Part shown: one piece after another, positions 15,373 to 24,889 of the stretch
Position numbering within the stretch: position 1 is the first letter of the stretch
Layout of the letters: each line of letters opens with the position of its first letter
Program-made: the position numbers and the translations under genes
From: Hellea sp.
GTDB lineage: Bacteria > Pseudomonadota > Alphaproteobacteria > Caulobacterales > Maricaulaceae
DNA: 33,325 nt
Reading direction: 5' to 3'
Assembly: GCA_020629135.1 (NCBI GenBank)
Contig: JAHDDX010000026.1
Span: forward strand, 1 to 33,325
Notes under the pieces: model-generated
Told to the model about the DNA's origin: nothing
The model's input: only the letters and a program-made list of their open reading frames with translations
The model's database searches: none

Positions 15373-17473
15373 CGACGGCGGCGAAGGCAAAGGCATATTC
15401 GAGCGCCACTTCCTTGAGACTGTCATATCGTCCCGATTCCCCTTGATGGCCGGCTTCCATATTGATCTTGAGCAATATCGGGGCATCGCCTGTCTGATGA
15501 TCCCTGAGCTTGGCCGCCCATTTGGCCGGTTCCCAATAGGTGACCCGCGGGTCCGTCAAGCCCCCGGTAATCAGGACGGGCGGATAATCCTGATCGGAAA
15601 TATTGTCATAAGGCGAGTATCCCGCGATCCGATCATAGGCCTCTTCATCTTTAAGTGGGTTGCCCCATTCAGGCCATTCCGGGGGGGTTAAGGGCAAAGT
15701 ATCATCGCTCATTGTATTTAACACGTCGACAAAGGGCACAGCCCCAATGATGCCGCCAAACAGGTTCGGGTCCTGATTAAGTGCCGCCCCGACCAACAAA
15801 CCACCGGCGGACCCTCCCATGCCAACGATTTTGCCCTGTTTGGTATAGTTCATCTCAGCCAGAGCTCGTCCAACATCGACAAAATCATTAAATGTATTGG
15901 TTTTCTTTTCGAGCTTGCCATCCAGATACCATTGATAACCCTTGGCCATACCCCCTCGAATATGAGCAACCGCAAAAATAAAACCGCGGTCAACAAGGGA
16001 TAGAATGGTTGAGCGAAAACGCGCGGATTCGGTCAAACCATATGACCCGTAACCATAAAGCATGAGCGGCGCGGATCCGTCTTTGCGGATATCAGATTTA
16101 TAAATAACGGTAACAGGGATTTCCTCTCCATCCCGCGCTTTGATGTGCAGGCGTTCGGTTGCGTATTTAGACGGATCATGGCCGGACGGGATATGCTGGG
16201 TCTTTCTCAAAACCCGTTCGCCGGTCTCCATATTAAGATCGAAGGTCTGAGACGGGGTCGTCGGAGACGCGTAAACAAATCGAAGCCACGGCGTTTGGAA
16301 TTCCAGACTGCCGCTTAGACCTAGAGAGAAGGCTTCCTCGTCAAAATCGATATCGGTTTCCGATCCGTCGCGCATATCTGTGATGATAATGCGGGGCAGG
16401 GCGTTTTTCCGGATCAGTCGAACCAGGAAATTTTCATAGCTCTCAAGGCCGAGGATTAACTCACCTGGGACATGCTTTAACCACGGCGCCCATTTTAAAA
16501 CATAGGGTGCGTGTTTAGGGGCTTTCTGGATTTGAAAATCCGTTGCACCCTCTGAATTGGTTAAAATATAAAAATAATCACCGTGTTCGGTCAGGCTATA
16601 TTCCAACCCATCTTTGCGCCTTGCGAAACATTCTGGGTCTGAAAGGGGGGTGTGGGCATTGATAACCCAGATCTCGCTGGTTGTGTGATTGTGGGTGTTG
16701 ATAAAAATGAAATCGCCGGTTTCGCTTTTGCCAATAGAGACAAAATATCCGGGGTCAAATTCCTCATATATCAGAGCGGCACTCGCCGTCTCGTCGCTGA
16801 GGTCTTTGGCATAGACTTTGGAAGGTCGGTGATTGTCATCATGTTCGACCCAGAACAATGTTTTTGAATCGGCCGCCCAGACCATTCGACCTGTAGATTG
16901 CTTTATCCCGCTTGATTGAGGTTCTTTACCAATCAAACCGACGAAAATTTCGTAATATTCGGATCCCGATTGATCGACCGCATAGGCCAGCTGTTGATGA
17001 TCCGGACTATGGGCCACATCGCCCAGATCAAAATACCCACTATTGGGCCCAGCCAACTTATCAGCGTCGAGCAGCAATTCGTCCTCGCCGGTAGCGTTAC
17101 GTGCCCCATCAATTGGAGTGCGGGCATAATATCCATGTTGGTCCCCGTCACGGTAACGGTGAAAATAGGCATAGGGTCCGTCGGCCATGGGGACCTGTTG
17201 GTCAACCGGATCTATCCGACCCTTCATTTCCTCAAATAGTTCGGATTGCAGGTCTTTGAAATCTGCCATGATTGACTGGGTATAGCTGTTTTCCGCGACA
17301 AGATGGTTTCGAATTTTGGGATCAAGCCGGGACGGGTCTTTCACCACAACCTGCCAGTTTTCATCCTTCATCCAATGATAATCATCAACTCGGATCCGAC
17401 CCAATTGCTCAGTTCTATGAGGAATTTTTTGAGGCTTAGGGGGTAAGTTATTGGAGGTTTTTGAAAAGGGCAT
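15365..17473 (-). CDS. ptrB: oligopeptidase B (S9 family serine peptidase)
   Basis: A 702-residue prolyl-oligopeptidase-family enzyme. The N-terminal beta-propeller region includes the DDYHWMKDE segment near residue 28. The C-terminal alpha/beta hydrolase domain has Ser555 in GMGGSAGG, the aspartate in TGGLTDPRV and the histidine in AGHQGESGR. E. coli PtrB is 686 residues and cleaves short peptides after basic residues, usually in the cytoplasm. I see no signal peptide here. Substrate preference after Arg/Lys is inferred from overall resemblance and not from a residue check. It converges on the TPR gene with an 8-bp overlap. Confidence 0.92.
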   Translation of the reverse strand: MPFSKTSNNLPPKPQKIPHRTEQLGRIRVDDYHWMKDENWQVVVKDPSRLDPKIRNHLVAENSYTQSIMADFKDLQSELFEEMKGRIDPVDQQVPMADGPYAYFHRYRDGDQHGYYARTPIDGARNATGEDELLLDADKLAGPNSGYFDLGDVAHSPDHQQLAYAVDQSGSEYYEIFVGLIGKEPQSSGIKQSTGRMVWAADSKTLFWVEHDDNHRPSKVYAKDLSDETASAALIYEEFDPGYFVSIGKSETGDFIFINTHNHTTSEIWVINAHTPLSDPECFARRKDGLEYSLTEHGDYFYILTNSEGATDFQIQKAPKHAPYVLKWAPWLKHVPGELILGLESYENFLVRLIRKNALPRIIITDMRDGSETDIDFDEEAFSLGLSGSLEFQTPWLRFVYASPTTPSQTFDLNMETGERVLRKTQHIPSGHDPSKYATERLHIKARDGEEIPVTVIYKSDIRKDGSAPLMLYGYGSYGLTESARFRSTILSLVDRGFIFAVAHIRGGMAKGYQWYLDGKLEKKTNTFNDFVDVGRALAEMNYTKQGKIVGMGGSAGGLLVGAALNQDPNLFGGIIGAVPFVDVLNTMSDDTLPLTPPEWPEWGNPLKDEEAYDRIAGYSPYDNISDQDYPPVLITGGLTDPRVTYWEPAKWAAKLRDHQTGDAPILLKINMEAGHQGESGRYDSLKEVALEYAFAFAAVAS

Positions 17474-17637
17474 ATGGGTCTCTTATGGTTCGGTTCTGAT
17501 ACCGTGTCATAGTCGCGTTTCAAGGGTAAAGTTGGGATGTATGTCCTGAAAATACCCGCTTTTCGGTCATTCTTGGTTAACACCTCCAATTTAATATGAT
17601 TCGCAACCAAACGCGTTTGCGTAGAAGGCAAGTGGAT

Positions 17638-18867
17638 ATGACAGCCAATACGGCATTAGAGCTGGCACCGACACCCCAGCCGGTGGCCGAACCGAAATTT
17701 GACGTGCGACGGGCGCTGGCCAAGCGTCTGGCCGATGTTATTTGCATCCCTGAAAGTCAGTTGGCGCCGCAGGAACGGCATATGGCCGGCGATGTCCTGG
17801 TCGAAATGCTAAGGACCGCTGATATTGAGCTCAGAGAAAGTGTTGCCAAGCGCCTGACTATGCTCAACGAGGCCCCTAGAACTATTCTGGTTATTCTGGC
17901 TAAGGACGACATACAAGTCGCGAAACATGTTCTGGAAAAAACCAAGAGCCTTACGGATTCTGATCTTATTCAAATCTCTCGCAAAGTCTCGGGCGAGCAT
18001 CGTAAAGTCATTGCGATGCGTCGTAATATATCCGATGCCGTGACAGATGTTCTGGTCGAGTTCATGGAAGAAGATGTTGTCGAAACGCTTCTGAATAATC
18101 CCGGCAGTAATTTTAGTGAAACAGCGCTGCAGCGTATTCTCACTATGTCGCGAAATCACGAACCCTATGTGAAACTCTTATTGCCGCGCCCGGAATTACG
18201 TCCTTCCCATGGGCTAACCATGTTCTGGTGGGCCAAAGCCCCCGAGCGACGGAAACTGTTAAAGCGTTTTTCGATTGCCCGAACCGTATTGCAACAATCC
18301 TGTGCGGATCTGTTTCCAAAAGCCGCCGCCGATGGTTGGTCTGACCCGGCGGCTCGAAAAGCCTTACAGTTTATAGAACGTCGTCAACGAAACCGCGCGG
18401 CCATTGAGCGAAGTGAATTTGAAAACCTAGAAGAAGCGATTGAAGCGGCGGAGCTTCATCGCATGACCCGCAAGATCACGCAGGAAATTTCCTATATCGC
18501 TGGTATCAAACCGGCGACGGGCGCTCAGATCCTCACGGATAAATCCGGAGAGGCGATCGGTGTTTTGTGCAAGGCTGCCGGATTGAAGCGGGAATATATT
18601 ACGCGCCTTTGGAAGGCGATGAAACGCCCGCATTTAAATGCGGACGGTTCGGAGCATCCGGACCTGACCCGGGTCGTTGCGACCTATGATGAGATATCAA
18701 CGGATAAGGCCCAAACGGTCTTGCGGTATTGGAACTGGTCGCTCACATCCTCTCTAAATGCGGACGTCCTCAGGTTGATTAAAGACGGGGTGATTCCCCG
18801 TGAAGAAGATTACGGTGCGGCGGCGATTACGGCGGCCTTGGTCTTTAGTCACAAACCCAACCCTTAA
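17638..18867 (+). CDS. DUF2336 domain-containing protein
   Basis: A 409-residue, largely helical, probably soluble protein of the DUF2336 family, which is known mainly from alphaproteobacteria and lacks an assigned function. No membrane segment, signal peptide or catalytic motif is visible. Charged helical repeats such as RESVAKRLTMLNEAPR near the N-terminus suggest a HEAT-like fold, which is inference. ATG 17638 is chosen because AGAAGG lies 9 bases upstream; GTG at 17632 and ATG at 17596 are also in frame. It is divergent from ptrB and ends in its own terminator, so it is probably monocistronic. Confidence 0.78.
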   Translation: MTANTALELAPTPQPVAEPKFDVRRALAKRLADVICIPESQLAPQERHMAGDVLVEMLRTADIELRESVAKRLTMLNEAPRTILVILAKDDIQVAKHVLEKTKSLTDSDLIQISRKVSGEHRKVIAMRRNISDAVTDVLVEFMEEDVVETLLNNPGSNFSETALQRILTMSRNHEPYVKLLLPRPELRPSHGLTMFWWAKAPERRKLLKRFSIARTVLQQSCADLFPKAAADGWSDPAARKALQFIERRQRNRAAIERSEFENLEEAIEAAELHRMTRKITQEISYIAGIKPATGAQILTDKSGEAIGVLCKAAGLKREYITRLWKAMKRPHLNADGSEHPDLTRVVATYDEISTDKAQTVLRYWNWSLTSSLNADVLRLIKDGVIPREEDYGAAAITAALVFSHKPNP

Positions 18868-18890
18868 GGCCAAAAAACCTTAATATTTTT
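18864..18890 (+). terminator. intrinsic terminator after the DUF2336 gene
   Basis: TTAAGG (18864-18869) pairs with CCTTAA (18878-18883) around an A-rich loop, followed by TATTTTT. The stop codon of the gene lies within the left arm. The stem is short but the T-run is good. Confidence 0.65.
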
Positions 18891-18975
18891 ATCGAAAATG
18901 CTTGGCCCGACGCCAGCATCCCGCTAAACCTGCCCAAACTATTGAGCGAAAACGCCAACCGGGTGGGAGACAGAT

Positions 18976-19467
18976 TTGCTGAAATATTCAGGTATTTTAA
19001 TACTGGCTTTGGTCGCATATTGGCTTTCGCTATCCGGATATCTGGATAAGCCTATGCTGCTTATATTAGGTGCCGTATCGATTGCATTGGTGTTGGGTCT
19101 TGTCCATCGGATGAAAATTTTCGATGAAGAAACCGTTCCTTATTACAAGGTTCCAAAAACTCTTCTATATCTGGTCTGGCTTTTTAAAGAAATCGTCAAA
19201 GCCAATGTTGAAGTCGTTAAGGCGGTCATGAGCCCTGATCTCGAAGTTTCGCCGACCATGGTCAAAATCCCGGCTTCACCCAATACGGAGATTGGCAAAA
19301 CTGTTTTTGCGAATTCGATCACTTTAACGCCTGGTACGGTCAGCGTTAAAATCGATGAAGATGAAATTCTCGTCCATGCGCTCTTAACCGAAATGAGCCA
19401 TCCAGACGGTTTCAAGGAAATGGGGGAGCGATCCGCTCGTTCAATCGGAGAGGAGACCGAGTCATGA
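18976..19467 (+). CDS. mnhE: Mrp-type Na+/H+ antiporter subunit E
   Basis: A 163-residue membrane protein of the MnhE/MrpE family. Two N-terminal hydrophobic segments (about residues 4-20 and 26-44) precede the family region around LLYLVWLFKEIVKANVEVVK, and the SITLTPGTVSV motif comes late. It starts at TTG (18976) with GGGAG 6 bases upstream; no ATG fits. It is the first gene of the operon, about 85 bp after the DUF2336 terminator. The promoter is not obvious. It overlaps subunit F by ATGA. Confidence 0.92.
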   Translation: MLKYSGILILALVAYWLSLSGYLDKPMLLILGAVSIALVLGLVHRMKIFDEETVPYYKVPKTLLYLVWLFKEIVKANVEVVKAVMSPDLEVSPTMVKIPASPNTEIGKTVFANSITLTPGTVSVKIDEDEILVHALLTEMSHPDGFKEMGERSARSIGEETES

Positions 19468-19796
19468 TGGAAGTCAGCCTGGCTTATTTCAATCTCGCAG
19501 CCGCCTTTTTTGTATTGGTGAGTATGGCCCTGATGCTGGGTCGTCTTTTGCTTGGGCCGACGCTTTATGATCGGTTGCTCGCCGTCAATTCATTCGGCAC
19601 TAAAACCGTTTTATTTCTTTGCGTATTTTGTTTCGTGATCGATCGACCTGATGGTGTCGATATCGCTATTCTTTACGCGTTGATGAATTTTATCGCTACG
19701 ATCGCCGTTTTGAAATTCTTCAGCTATCGGGCTCTGGATGTATCTTTGGCAGACGCCCATATCGACAAGCAAGTGACCAAGGGAGATAAAGTATGA
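19464..19796 (+). CDS. mnhF: Mrp-type antiporter subunit F
   Basis: A 110-residue protein with three transmembrane segments of the MnhF/MrpF family. The PTLYDRLLAVNSFGTKTV motif and the IALLYALMNF-like third helix (here IAILYALMNF) are clear. ATGA overlaps at both ends link it to subunits E and G. A second ATG directly after the first could serve as start. Confidence 0.94.
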   Translation: MMEVSLAYFNLAAAFFVLVSMALMLGRLLLGPTLYDRLLAVNSFGTKTVLFLCVFCFVIDRPDGVDIAILYALMNFIATIAVLKFFSYRALDVSLADAHIDKQVTKGDKV

Positions 19797-20215
19797 TTAT
19801 CTCCCTGATGATGGCCGCTGGAGATGCAGCGAGCCAAGCGGGTCCTGGGACCGATTGGTCTGCAATTCTGGCAGGTCTTCGGGATCTGGCCTCAATGTTG
19901 TCCATCGCAATTGGTCTTTTCTTCGTATTGGGTGGGACCCTTGGCGTTTTACGACTGCCTGATTTTTACACCCGCCTTCACGCGGCCGGCATGACAGACA
20001 CTTTGGGTGCGGAAATGATTTTGCTGGGCCTTATTATTCAGGCCGGTTGGTCGCCGATGACTTTAAAGCTCTTGCTTGTGGGTCTGTTTTTACTGGTTAC
20101 AAGTCCGACTGCGACCCATGCGGTCGCAAGCGCGGCGCATCAGGCGGGACTAAAGCCGCTACTGGGTAAATACCGGGCCCCGGATCCGACTGCGACTGCA
20201 GAGGAGGGGCACTAA
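19793..20215 (+). CDS. mnhG: Mrp-type antiporter subunit G
   Basis: A 140-residue MnhG/MrpG family membrane protein. Its hallmark is GTLGVLRLPDFYTRLHAAG followed by DTLGAEMILLGL. It has three hydrophobic segments and a soluble C-terminal tail. It starts by ATGA overlap with subunit F and ends by TAATG overlap with the next gene. Confidence 0.94.
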   Translation: MIISLMMAAGDAASQAGPGTDWSAILAGLRDLASMLSIAIGLFFVLGGTLGVLRLPDFYTRLHAAGMTDTLGAEMILLGLIIQAGWSPMTLKLLLVGLFLLVTSPTATHAVASAAHQAGLKPLLGKYRAPDPTATAEEGH

Positions 20216-20970
20216 TGGGACCTTCAACATTCATTTTAGATGTCAGCTTTATGGCCATGTTGGTTGTTGTGGCCTTTGCCATTGTGCGCATGCGCAGCCT
20301 GTTTGCGATCGTTATGCTTCAAGGGGTTTATAGCCTTGTATCCGCGGCTTGGTTTGTCTCTTTGGACGCCGTTGATGTCGCCTTTACCGAAGCCGCCGTA
20401 GGGGCGGGTGTTTCTACTGTCTTGATGTTGGCGGCTATGCTTTTAGCGGACCGAGAATCCAAAACCGTGCCGATGTCTCGTCAAATCGGATCACTTATTG
20501 TCGTTGTCGCGGCCGGATTGGCTCTGTTTTATGCGGTCGGTGATATGCCGGCCTATGGCGATCCGCACTCACCGGCGAACAGCTATGTCGGGACGGATTA
20601 TCTCGACCGGACGGCAGATGAAATACACATTCCCAACGTCGTGACAGCGGTATTGGCCAGCTATCGCGGTTTTGATACATTTGGTGAGGTTGTCGTGGTC
20701 TTCACGGCCGGATTAGGCGTGCTTCTTCTTTTGGGGTTAAACGGAAATGCCGGGCGCTGGCGCGCGGCGCCTGAGGGGCCACAGATTTATAAACCCGCAG
20801 CGCCCGCAGCCCGCAAACGGCCAATGCCAACTCCGGATAAACCAAAACCGGCTGCGAAGAAAACCACTCGGCGCAAAACGGCACCTAAAAAACCAAGTGC
20901 CAAGAAAGCGCCAGCTAAAAAAACGACAACGCGAAAACGCACGACCACCAAGAAAGGGAGTTCATCATGA
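20215..20970 (+). CDS. DUF4040/MbhD-MbhE-like antiporter subunit with histone-H1-like tail
   Basis: A 251-residue membrane protein. Residues 1-80 form the DUF4040 (MbhD-like) helices, including the FTEAAVGAGVSTVLMLAAML motif. Residues about 92-175 resemble MbhE, with SYRGFDTFGEVVVVFTAG. In classical Mrp systems both parts belong to the C-terminus of the large A subunit; here they are a separate gene. From about residue 180 to the end there is a tail rich in Lys, Ala, Thr and Pro. It carries repeated AKK/PAKK units and about 21 Lys/Arg in the last 52 residues, resembling histone H1-like proteins. The tail is probably cytoplasmic or membrane-surface bound. TAATG and ATGA overlaps join it to its neighbours. 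Confidence 0.88.
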   Translation: MGPSTFILDVSFMAMLVVVAFAIVRMRSLFAIVMLQGVYSLVSAAWFVSLDAVDVAFTEAAVGAGVSTVLMLAAMLLADRESKTVPMSRQIGSLIVVVAAGLALFYAVGDMPAYGDPHSPANSYVGTDYLDRTADEIHIPNVVTAVLASYRGFDTFGEVVVVFTAGLGVLLLLGLNGNAGRWRAAPEGPQIYKPAAPAARKRPMPTPDKPKPAAKKTTRRKTAPKKPSAKKAPAKKTTTRKRTTTKKGSSS

Positions 20971-21404
20971 CCCCTCATGTCATTTTAAGAGTGGTCTCAA
21001 AATTTTTGATCCCACTTATTGCCTTATTTGCATTTTATGTTCAGTTCCACGGGGATTACGGGCCAGGGGGTGGATTTCAGGCCGGCGTAATCCTGGCCGC
21101 TTCCGTGATTTTATATGCCCTGATTTTCGGGCTGGACGAAGCTAAAAAGGCGATCCCTCCAAGCTGGGTCCGTATTGGTATGACGCTCGGCGTTCTTGTT
21201 TACGGCGGAACCGGTGTCATTACCTGGCTGCTGGGGGCGGAATATCTGAATTACAGCGTGCTGGCTGAAAAATCTTATAACGGACAGCATTACGGCATTT
21301 TATTGGTTGAACTGGGTGTTTTATTGGCCGTGGCCAGCGTTATGCTCGCGATCTTCTATGCCTTTGGCAGCCGTGAACCCGATTTATCAGACGAGGACTG
21401 GTAA
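20967..21404 (+). CDS. mnhB: Mrp-type antiporter subunit B (MnhB domain)
   Basis: A 145-residue membrane protein of the MnhB family with four predicted transmembrane segments. The hallmark HGDYGPGGGFQAGVILAA lies near residues 28-46. It overlaps the DUF4040 gene by ATGA and subunit C by TAATG, so it is translationally coupled on both sides. Confidence 0.93.
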   Translation: MTPHVILRVVSKFLIPLIALFAFYVQFHGDYGPGGGFQAGVILAASVILYALIFGLDEAKKAIPPSWVRIGMTLGVLVYGGTGVITWLLGAEYLNYSVLAEKSYNGQHYGILLVELGVLLAVASVMLAIFYAFGSREPDLSDEDW

Positions 21405-21871
21405 TGTTGACAACAATTCTCGAAAATTATCATTATTCGGTCGTTATCATATTGATGATGACTGGGCTTTACGTCGTCTTTTCGTCGCGTAATCTGATTA
21501 AAAAGCTGGTGGGCCTCAGTGTCTTTCAGACCTCGGTCTTTCTTTTATATATCACCATCGGCAAAGTTGCCGGCGGGCAACCGCCTATATTGGTTGAAGA
21601 TAAAGGTGATCATCACGCCTCCCTGGATATTGCTAACAAACTGGCCGGGGCAGACGCCAAAGTCGGCGATTACGGATCCCATGCCTCTGAGATTGTATAT
21701 TCAAATCCATTGCCGCATGTTTTGATCCTGACCGCCATTGTGGTTGGTGTTGCAACGCTCGCTATCGGTCTCGCCTTAGTCGTCCGGATACGCGAAGTTT
21801 ACGCTACCATTGAAGAAGATGAGATTGATCGTTTGGATTACCAATATAATCTGGAAGGGACGGACGCCTGA
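21404..21871 (+). CDS. mnhC: Mrp-type antiporter subunit C (NuoK-like)
   Basis: A 155-residue NuoK-like protein with three transmembrane segments. It contains NLIKKLVGLSVFQTSVFLLYI and a late PHVLILTAIVVGVATLAIGLAL helix typical of MnhC. The loop between (about residues 58-100, with KGDHHASLDIANK) is longer and more hydrophilic than in NuoK; MnhC proteins often have such a loop. It starts by TAATG overlap and ends by TGATG overlap. Confidence 0.93.
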   Translation: MLTTILENYHYSVVIILMMTGLYVVFSSRNLIKKLVGLSVFQTSVFLLYITIGKVAGGQPPILVEDKGDHHASLDIANKLAGADAKVGDYGSHASEIVYSNPLPHVLILTAIVVGVATLAIGLALVVRIREVYATIEEDEIDRLDYQYNLEGTDA

Positions 21872-23400
21872 TGGATATTCTCTCCGCTTATCCCGCCTGG
21901 CTCATAACCCACGGCGCGGCGCTCTTAGTTGTTTTGCCTTTGTTATTAGGGGCAATTACCGCAATTTTACCGCGCGAACGTCTGGCCTGGATCGTGACAT
22001 TAATTGTGACGCTCATCTGTACTGCAGCTGCGTTTGGCTTGCTTTTGACAATATTTGGCGGCGAAACCCAGCTTTATAAAATGGGGGGATGGGATCCGCC
22101 TCACGGTATTTCTTATGTTATTGACGGCTTGAACACGCCAGTACTTCTGCTGATTTCGGCTATGGCTGTATTGTGTACGATTTACGGCTTACCAAGTGTC
22201 GCCGCCGAAGTCGAACCCAAGAAACGCGCACCGTTCTACGGCGCTTTCTTGATCGGGGTTGCCGGTTTATTGGGCATGGTAGCGACAGGCGATGCATTCA
22301 ATGTTTTCGTCTTTCTCGAAGTGTCGTCAATCTCGACCTATGTTCTTGTGGCGATGGGAGCAAGCCGCGACCGACGCGCGTTAACCGCAGCCTATCGCTA
22401 TCTGATCCTGGGTTCCATCGGGGCGACCTTTTTCGTCATCGGTGTTGGCTTTCTCTATATGGAAACCGGTACGCTGAATATGGCCGATATGGCGCGTATT
22501 CTGTCAGATCTGGGCGGTGGAAGTCGGGCCGCGCTTATCGGGTTTGGCTTTATAATTATTGGCCTAGGGCTGAAATTGGCTATGTTCCCGCTTCATATGT
22601 GGTTGCCTGGGGCTTATGCTTACGCGCCCAGCTTTGTCACCGTGTTTTTGGCATCGACCGCTACTAAGGCGGCGCTCTACTTGATGCTTCGATTTACCTT
22701 TACGGTGTTTGACCCGAGCTTTGAATATGTTGGGACGGTTCTGACCTATGTGATTATCTCCATGGCGGTGCTCGGCATGTTGTTAGCGTCATTACAGGCA
22801 ATTTTCCAAACGGATGCCCGCCGCACCCTGGCATTTTCTTCCATCGCCCAAGTTGGATATATGCTATTGGGCGTCGGGATTGGTACGGCTGCGAGCTTAT
22901 CTGCAGGTTACCTGCATCTGATCAACCATGCGATTATTAAGGGGGCATTGTTTTTTGCCGTGGGCGCGTTTTGGTATCGCTACGGAATTACTCGCGTCGA
23001 GGATTTCCGCGGCCTATCAAAAATGATGCCATGGACAATGGGCGCCTTCACCATAGGCGGACTGTCATTAATCGGTGTGCCATTTACGGCTGGATTTGTA
23101 TCGAAATATAATCTGGCGAGTGCTGCCGCCTCAAATGGATGGTGGTGGGCCGTTGGTGTCATCATGGCGACATCAGTATTGGCTATTATCTATATCGGTC
23201 GGATATTGCTGATCGCCTATTTTCAGGATCCCCCAGAAGTTGACGGAAAAGTCGTTGCTAAGAAAGAAGCGCCGCTCATGATGTTAATCCCGATGTGGGG
23301 CTTGGCGATATTGTCAGTCGTGATTGGCCTGAATGCATATTGGATGGACCGGGCGGCCGATGGGGCCGCGCAGGTCCTGCTTTTGGGCGTAGGAGGGTAA
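21871..23400 (+). CDS. mnhD: Mrp-type antiporter subunit D, first NuoL/M/N-like subunit
   Basis: A 509-residue polytopic protein of the proton-conducting NuoL/M/N family. It keeps the key charged residues expected for ion translocation: glutamate in FVFLEVSSIS, lysine in GLGLKLAMFPLHMWLPGAY, lysine in STATKAALYL and lysine in NHAIIKGALFF. About 14 hydrophobic helices are visible. It is the subunit closest to standard MrpD, directly after subunit C as in canonical operons. Confidence 0.93.
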   Translation: MDILSAYPAWLITHGAALLVVLPLLLGAITAILPRERLAWIVTLIVTLICTAAAFGLLLTIFGGETQLYKMGGWDPPHGISYVIDGLNTPVLLLISAMAVLCTIYGLPSVAAEVEPKKRAPFYGAFLIGVAGLLGMVATGDAFNVFVFLEVSSISTYVLVAMGASRDRRALTAAYRYLILGSIGATFFVIGVGFLYMETGTLNMADMARILSDLGGGSRAALIGFGFIIIGLGLKLAMFPLHMWLPGAYAYAPSFVTVFLASTATKAALYLMLRFTFTVFDPSFEYVGTVLTYVIISMAVLGMLLASLQAIFQTDARRTLAFSSIAQVGYMLLGVGIGTAASLSAGYLHLINHAIIKGALFFAVGAFWYRYGITRVEDFRGLSKMMPWTMGAFTIGGLSLIGVPFTAGFVSKYNLASAAASNGWWWAVGVIMATSVLAIIYIGRILLIAYFQDPPEVDGKVVAKKEAPLMMLIPMWGLAILSVVIGLNAYWMDRAADGAAQVLLLGVGG

Positions 23401-23401
23401 T

Positions 23402-24889
23402 ATGACTTATAATCCTCAAACCGCGCTCGCATTGCTTCTGATTATTCCGCTGATCGCTGCGGTTCTAATCCCGATATTTAGAAAACAGCCGAATATTCGC
23501 GAAGCTGTCACGTTAATTGCCGGTTTTGCCTTGCTGGCCAATGTGGCGCATCTGGTAATCTGGGTGGCCCATGGTGTTCGCCCGGAACTGGGTCTCGGAA
23601 CCTTTGCCGGTAATTTCGAAATCAAACTCAAACTTGAACCGCTGGGCGCCACTTTTGCCGCCATTGCCAGCTCGCTCTGGATACTCAATACGCTGTTCAC
23701 GATCGGCTATATGCGCGGCAATAATGAGAAAAACCAAACCCGGTTCTTTACCTTTGTGGCTATCGCCATTGCCGCCGCCATGGGTATCGCGGCCTCAGGA
23801 AACCTGATCACCTTGTTTATTTTCTACGAAGGCCTGACATTGTCGACCTTCCCATTGGTCACCCATAAGGGGGATGCCAAGGCCAAGCGCGGAGGCACGA
23901 TTTACGCGCTTATCTTAATGGGGACGTCGCTGGGTCTATTGCTACCCGCTATTATTGGGGTTCAGGTCATTGCCGGCACGACCGACTTTATGGTCGGAGG
24001 TGTCTTCCCGCCAGGTACTAGCCTCGTTGCGACGTCAGTCCTATTATTCCTATTTGCATTTGGTATTGGCAAAGCGGCGCTAATGCCGGTTCACCCTTGG
24101 CTGCCAAACGCCATGGTCGCGCCAACGCCAGTTTCTGCATTATTACATGCGGTGGCGGTTGTGAAAGCGGGTGTGTTTTCCATGCTCAAAATCGTGACCT
24201 TTACGTTCGGACCGTCTTTGGCGGCGCAGACGCCGATGAGTACAACCCTTAGCTGGGTTGCGGCTATTTCCATTGTGCTTGCTTCAATTATAGCTCTGCG
24301 TCAGGATAATTTGAAAGCGCGTTTAGCCTATTCCACAGTCTCTCAGCTTTCCTATGTGACGCTAGGCGCCATGCTGGCCGCACCCATGGCGATTATGGGC
24401 GGTGCACTTCAGATCATTATGCATGCCTGGGGCAAGATCACTTTGTTCATGTGTGCAGGCGCGATTTACACTGTGGCCCACCGTACCGAGATTTCCAAAC
24501 TCAACGGATTGGGTCGGACAATGCCATGGGTCTTCGGGGCGTTCCTAATCGGATCCCTGTCTATTATTGGCGTGCCGCCCATGGGGGGATCCTGGCCGAA
24601 ATTCTTCTTGATGGTCGGAGCGATCGACAGCGGGAAAGCAATCCTGTTGGCGGCGTTGATTGCATCTTCTGTATTGAATGTGATTTACCTGACACCGATC
24701 GCCATACGCGGCTTTATGCGTCCGCCAGATGATCCCAAAGCGGATGCACATATTGCCGAAGAACGTAAAAAGCATCGCTGGGTTATTATTCCGCCGGTCA
24801 TTACGGCATTCGGGGCCTTGATCCTGTTCTTCTATGCGGGACCAATGGCTGATTTCTTGAAACCAATTCTACCAGGTGGAGCCCTATAA
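23402..24889 (+). CDS. second NuoL/M/N-like antiporter subunit
   Basis: A 495-residue NuoL/M/N-family membrane protein beginning one base after the stop of subunit D. The conserved ionisable residues are kept: glutamate in FIFYEGLTLSTFP, lysine in GIGKAALMPVHPWLPNAM, lysine in VAVVKAGVFSM and lysine in MHAWGKITLFM. The WLPNAMVAPTPVSALLHA stretch resembles the NuoL/MrpA-type subfamily. It may stand in for the antiporter half of MrpA, whose DUF4040 part is a separate gene here. It ends in TAATG overlap with the small gene that follows. Confidence 0.9.
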   Translation: MTYNPQTALALLLIIPLIAAVLIPIFRKQPNIREAVTLIAGFALLANVAHLVIWVAHGVRPELGLGTFAGNFEIKLKLEPLGATFAAIASSLWILNTLFTIGYMRGNNEKNQTRFFTFVAIAIAAAMGIAASGNLITLFIFYEGLTLSTFPLVTHKGDAKAKRGGTIYALILMGTSLGLLLPAIIGVQVIAGTTDFMVGGVFPPGTSLVATSVLLFLFAFGIGKAALMPVHPWLPNAMVAPTPVSALLHAVAVVKAGVFSMLKIVTFTFGPSLAAQTPMSTTLSWVAAISIVLASIIALRQDNLKARLAYSTVSQLSYVTLGAMLAAPMAIMGGALQIIMHAWGKITLFMCAGAIYTVAHRTEISKLNGLGRTMPWVFGAFLIGSLSIIGVPPMGGSWPKFFLMVGAIDSGKAILLAALIASSVLNVIYLTPIAIRGFMRPPDDPKADAHIAEERKKHRWVIIPPVITAFGALILFFYAGPMADFLKPILPGGAL

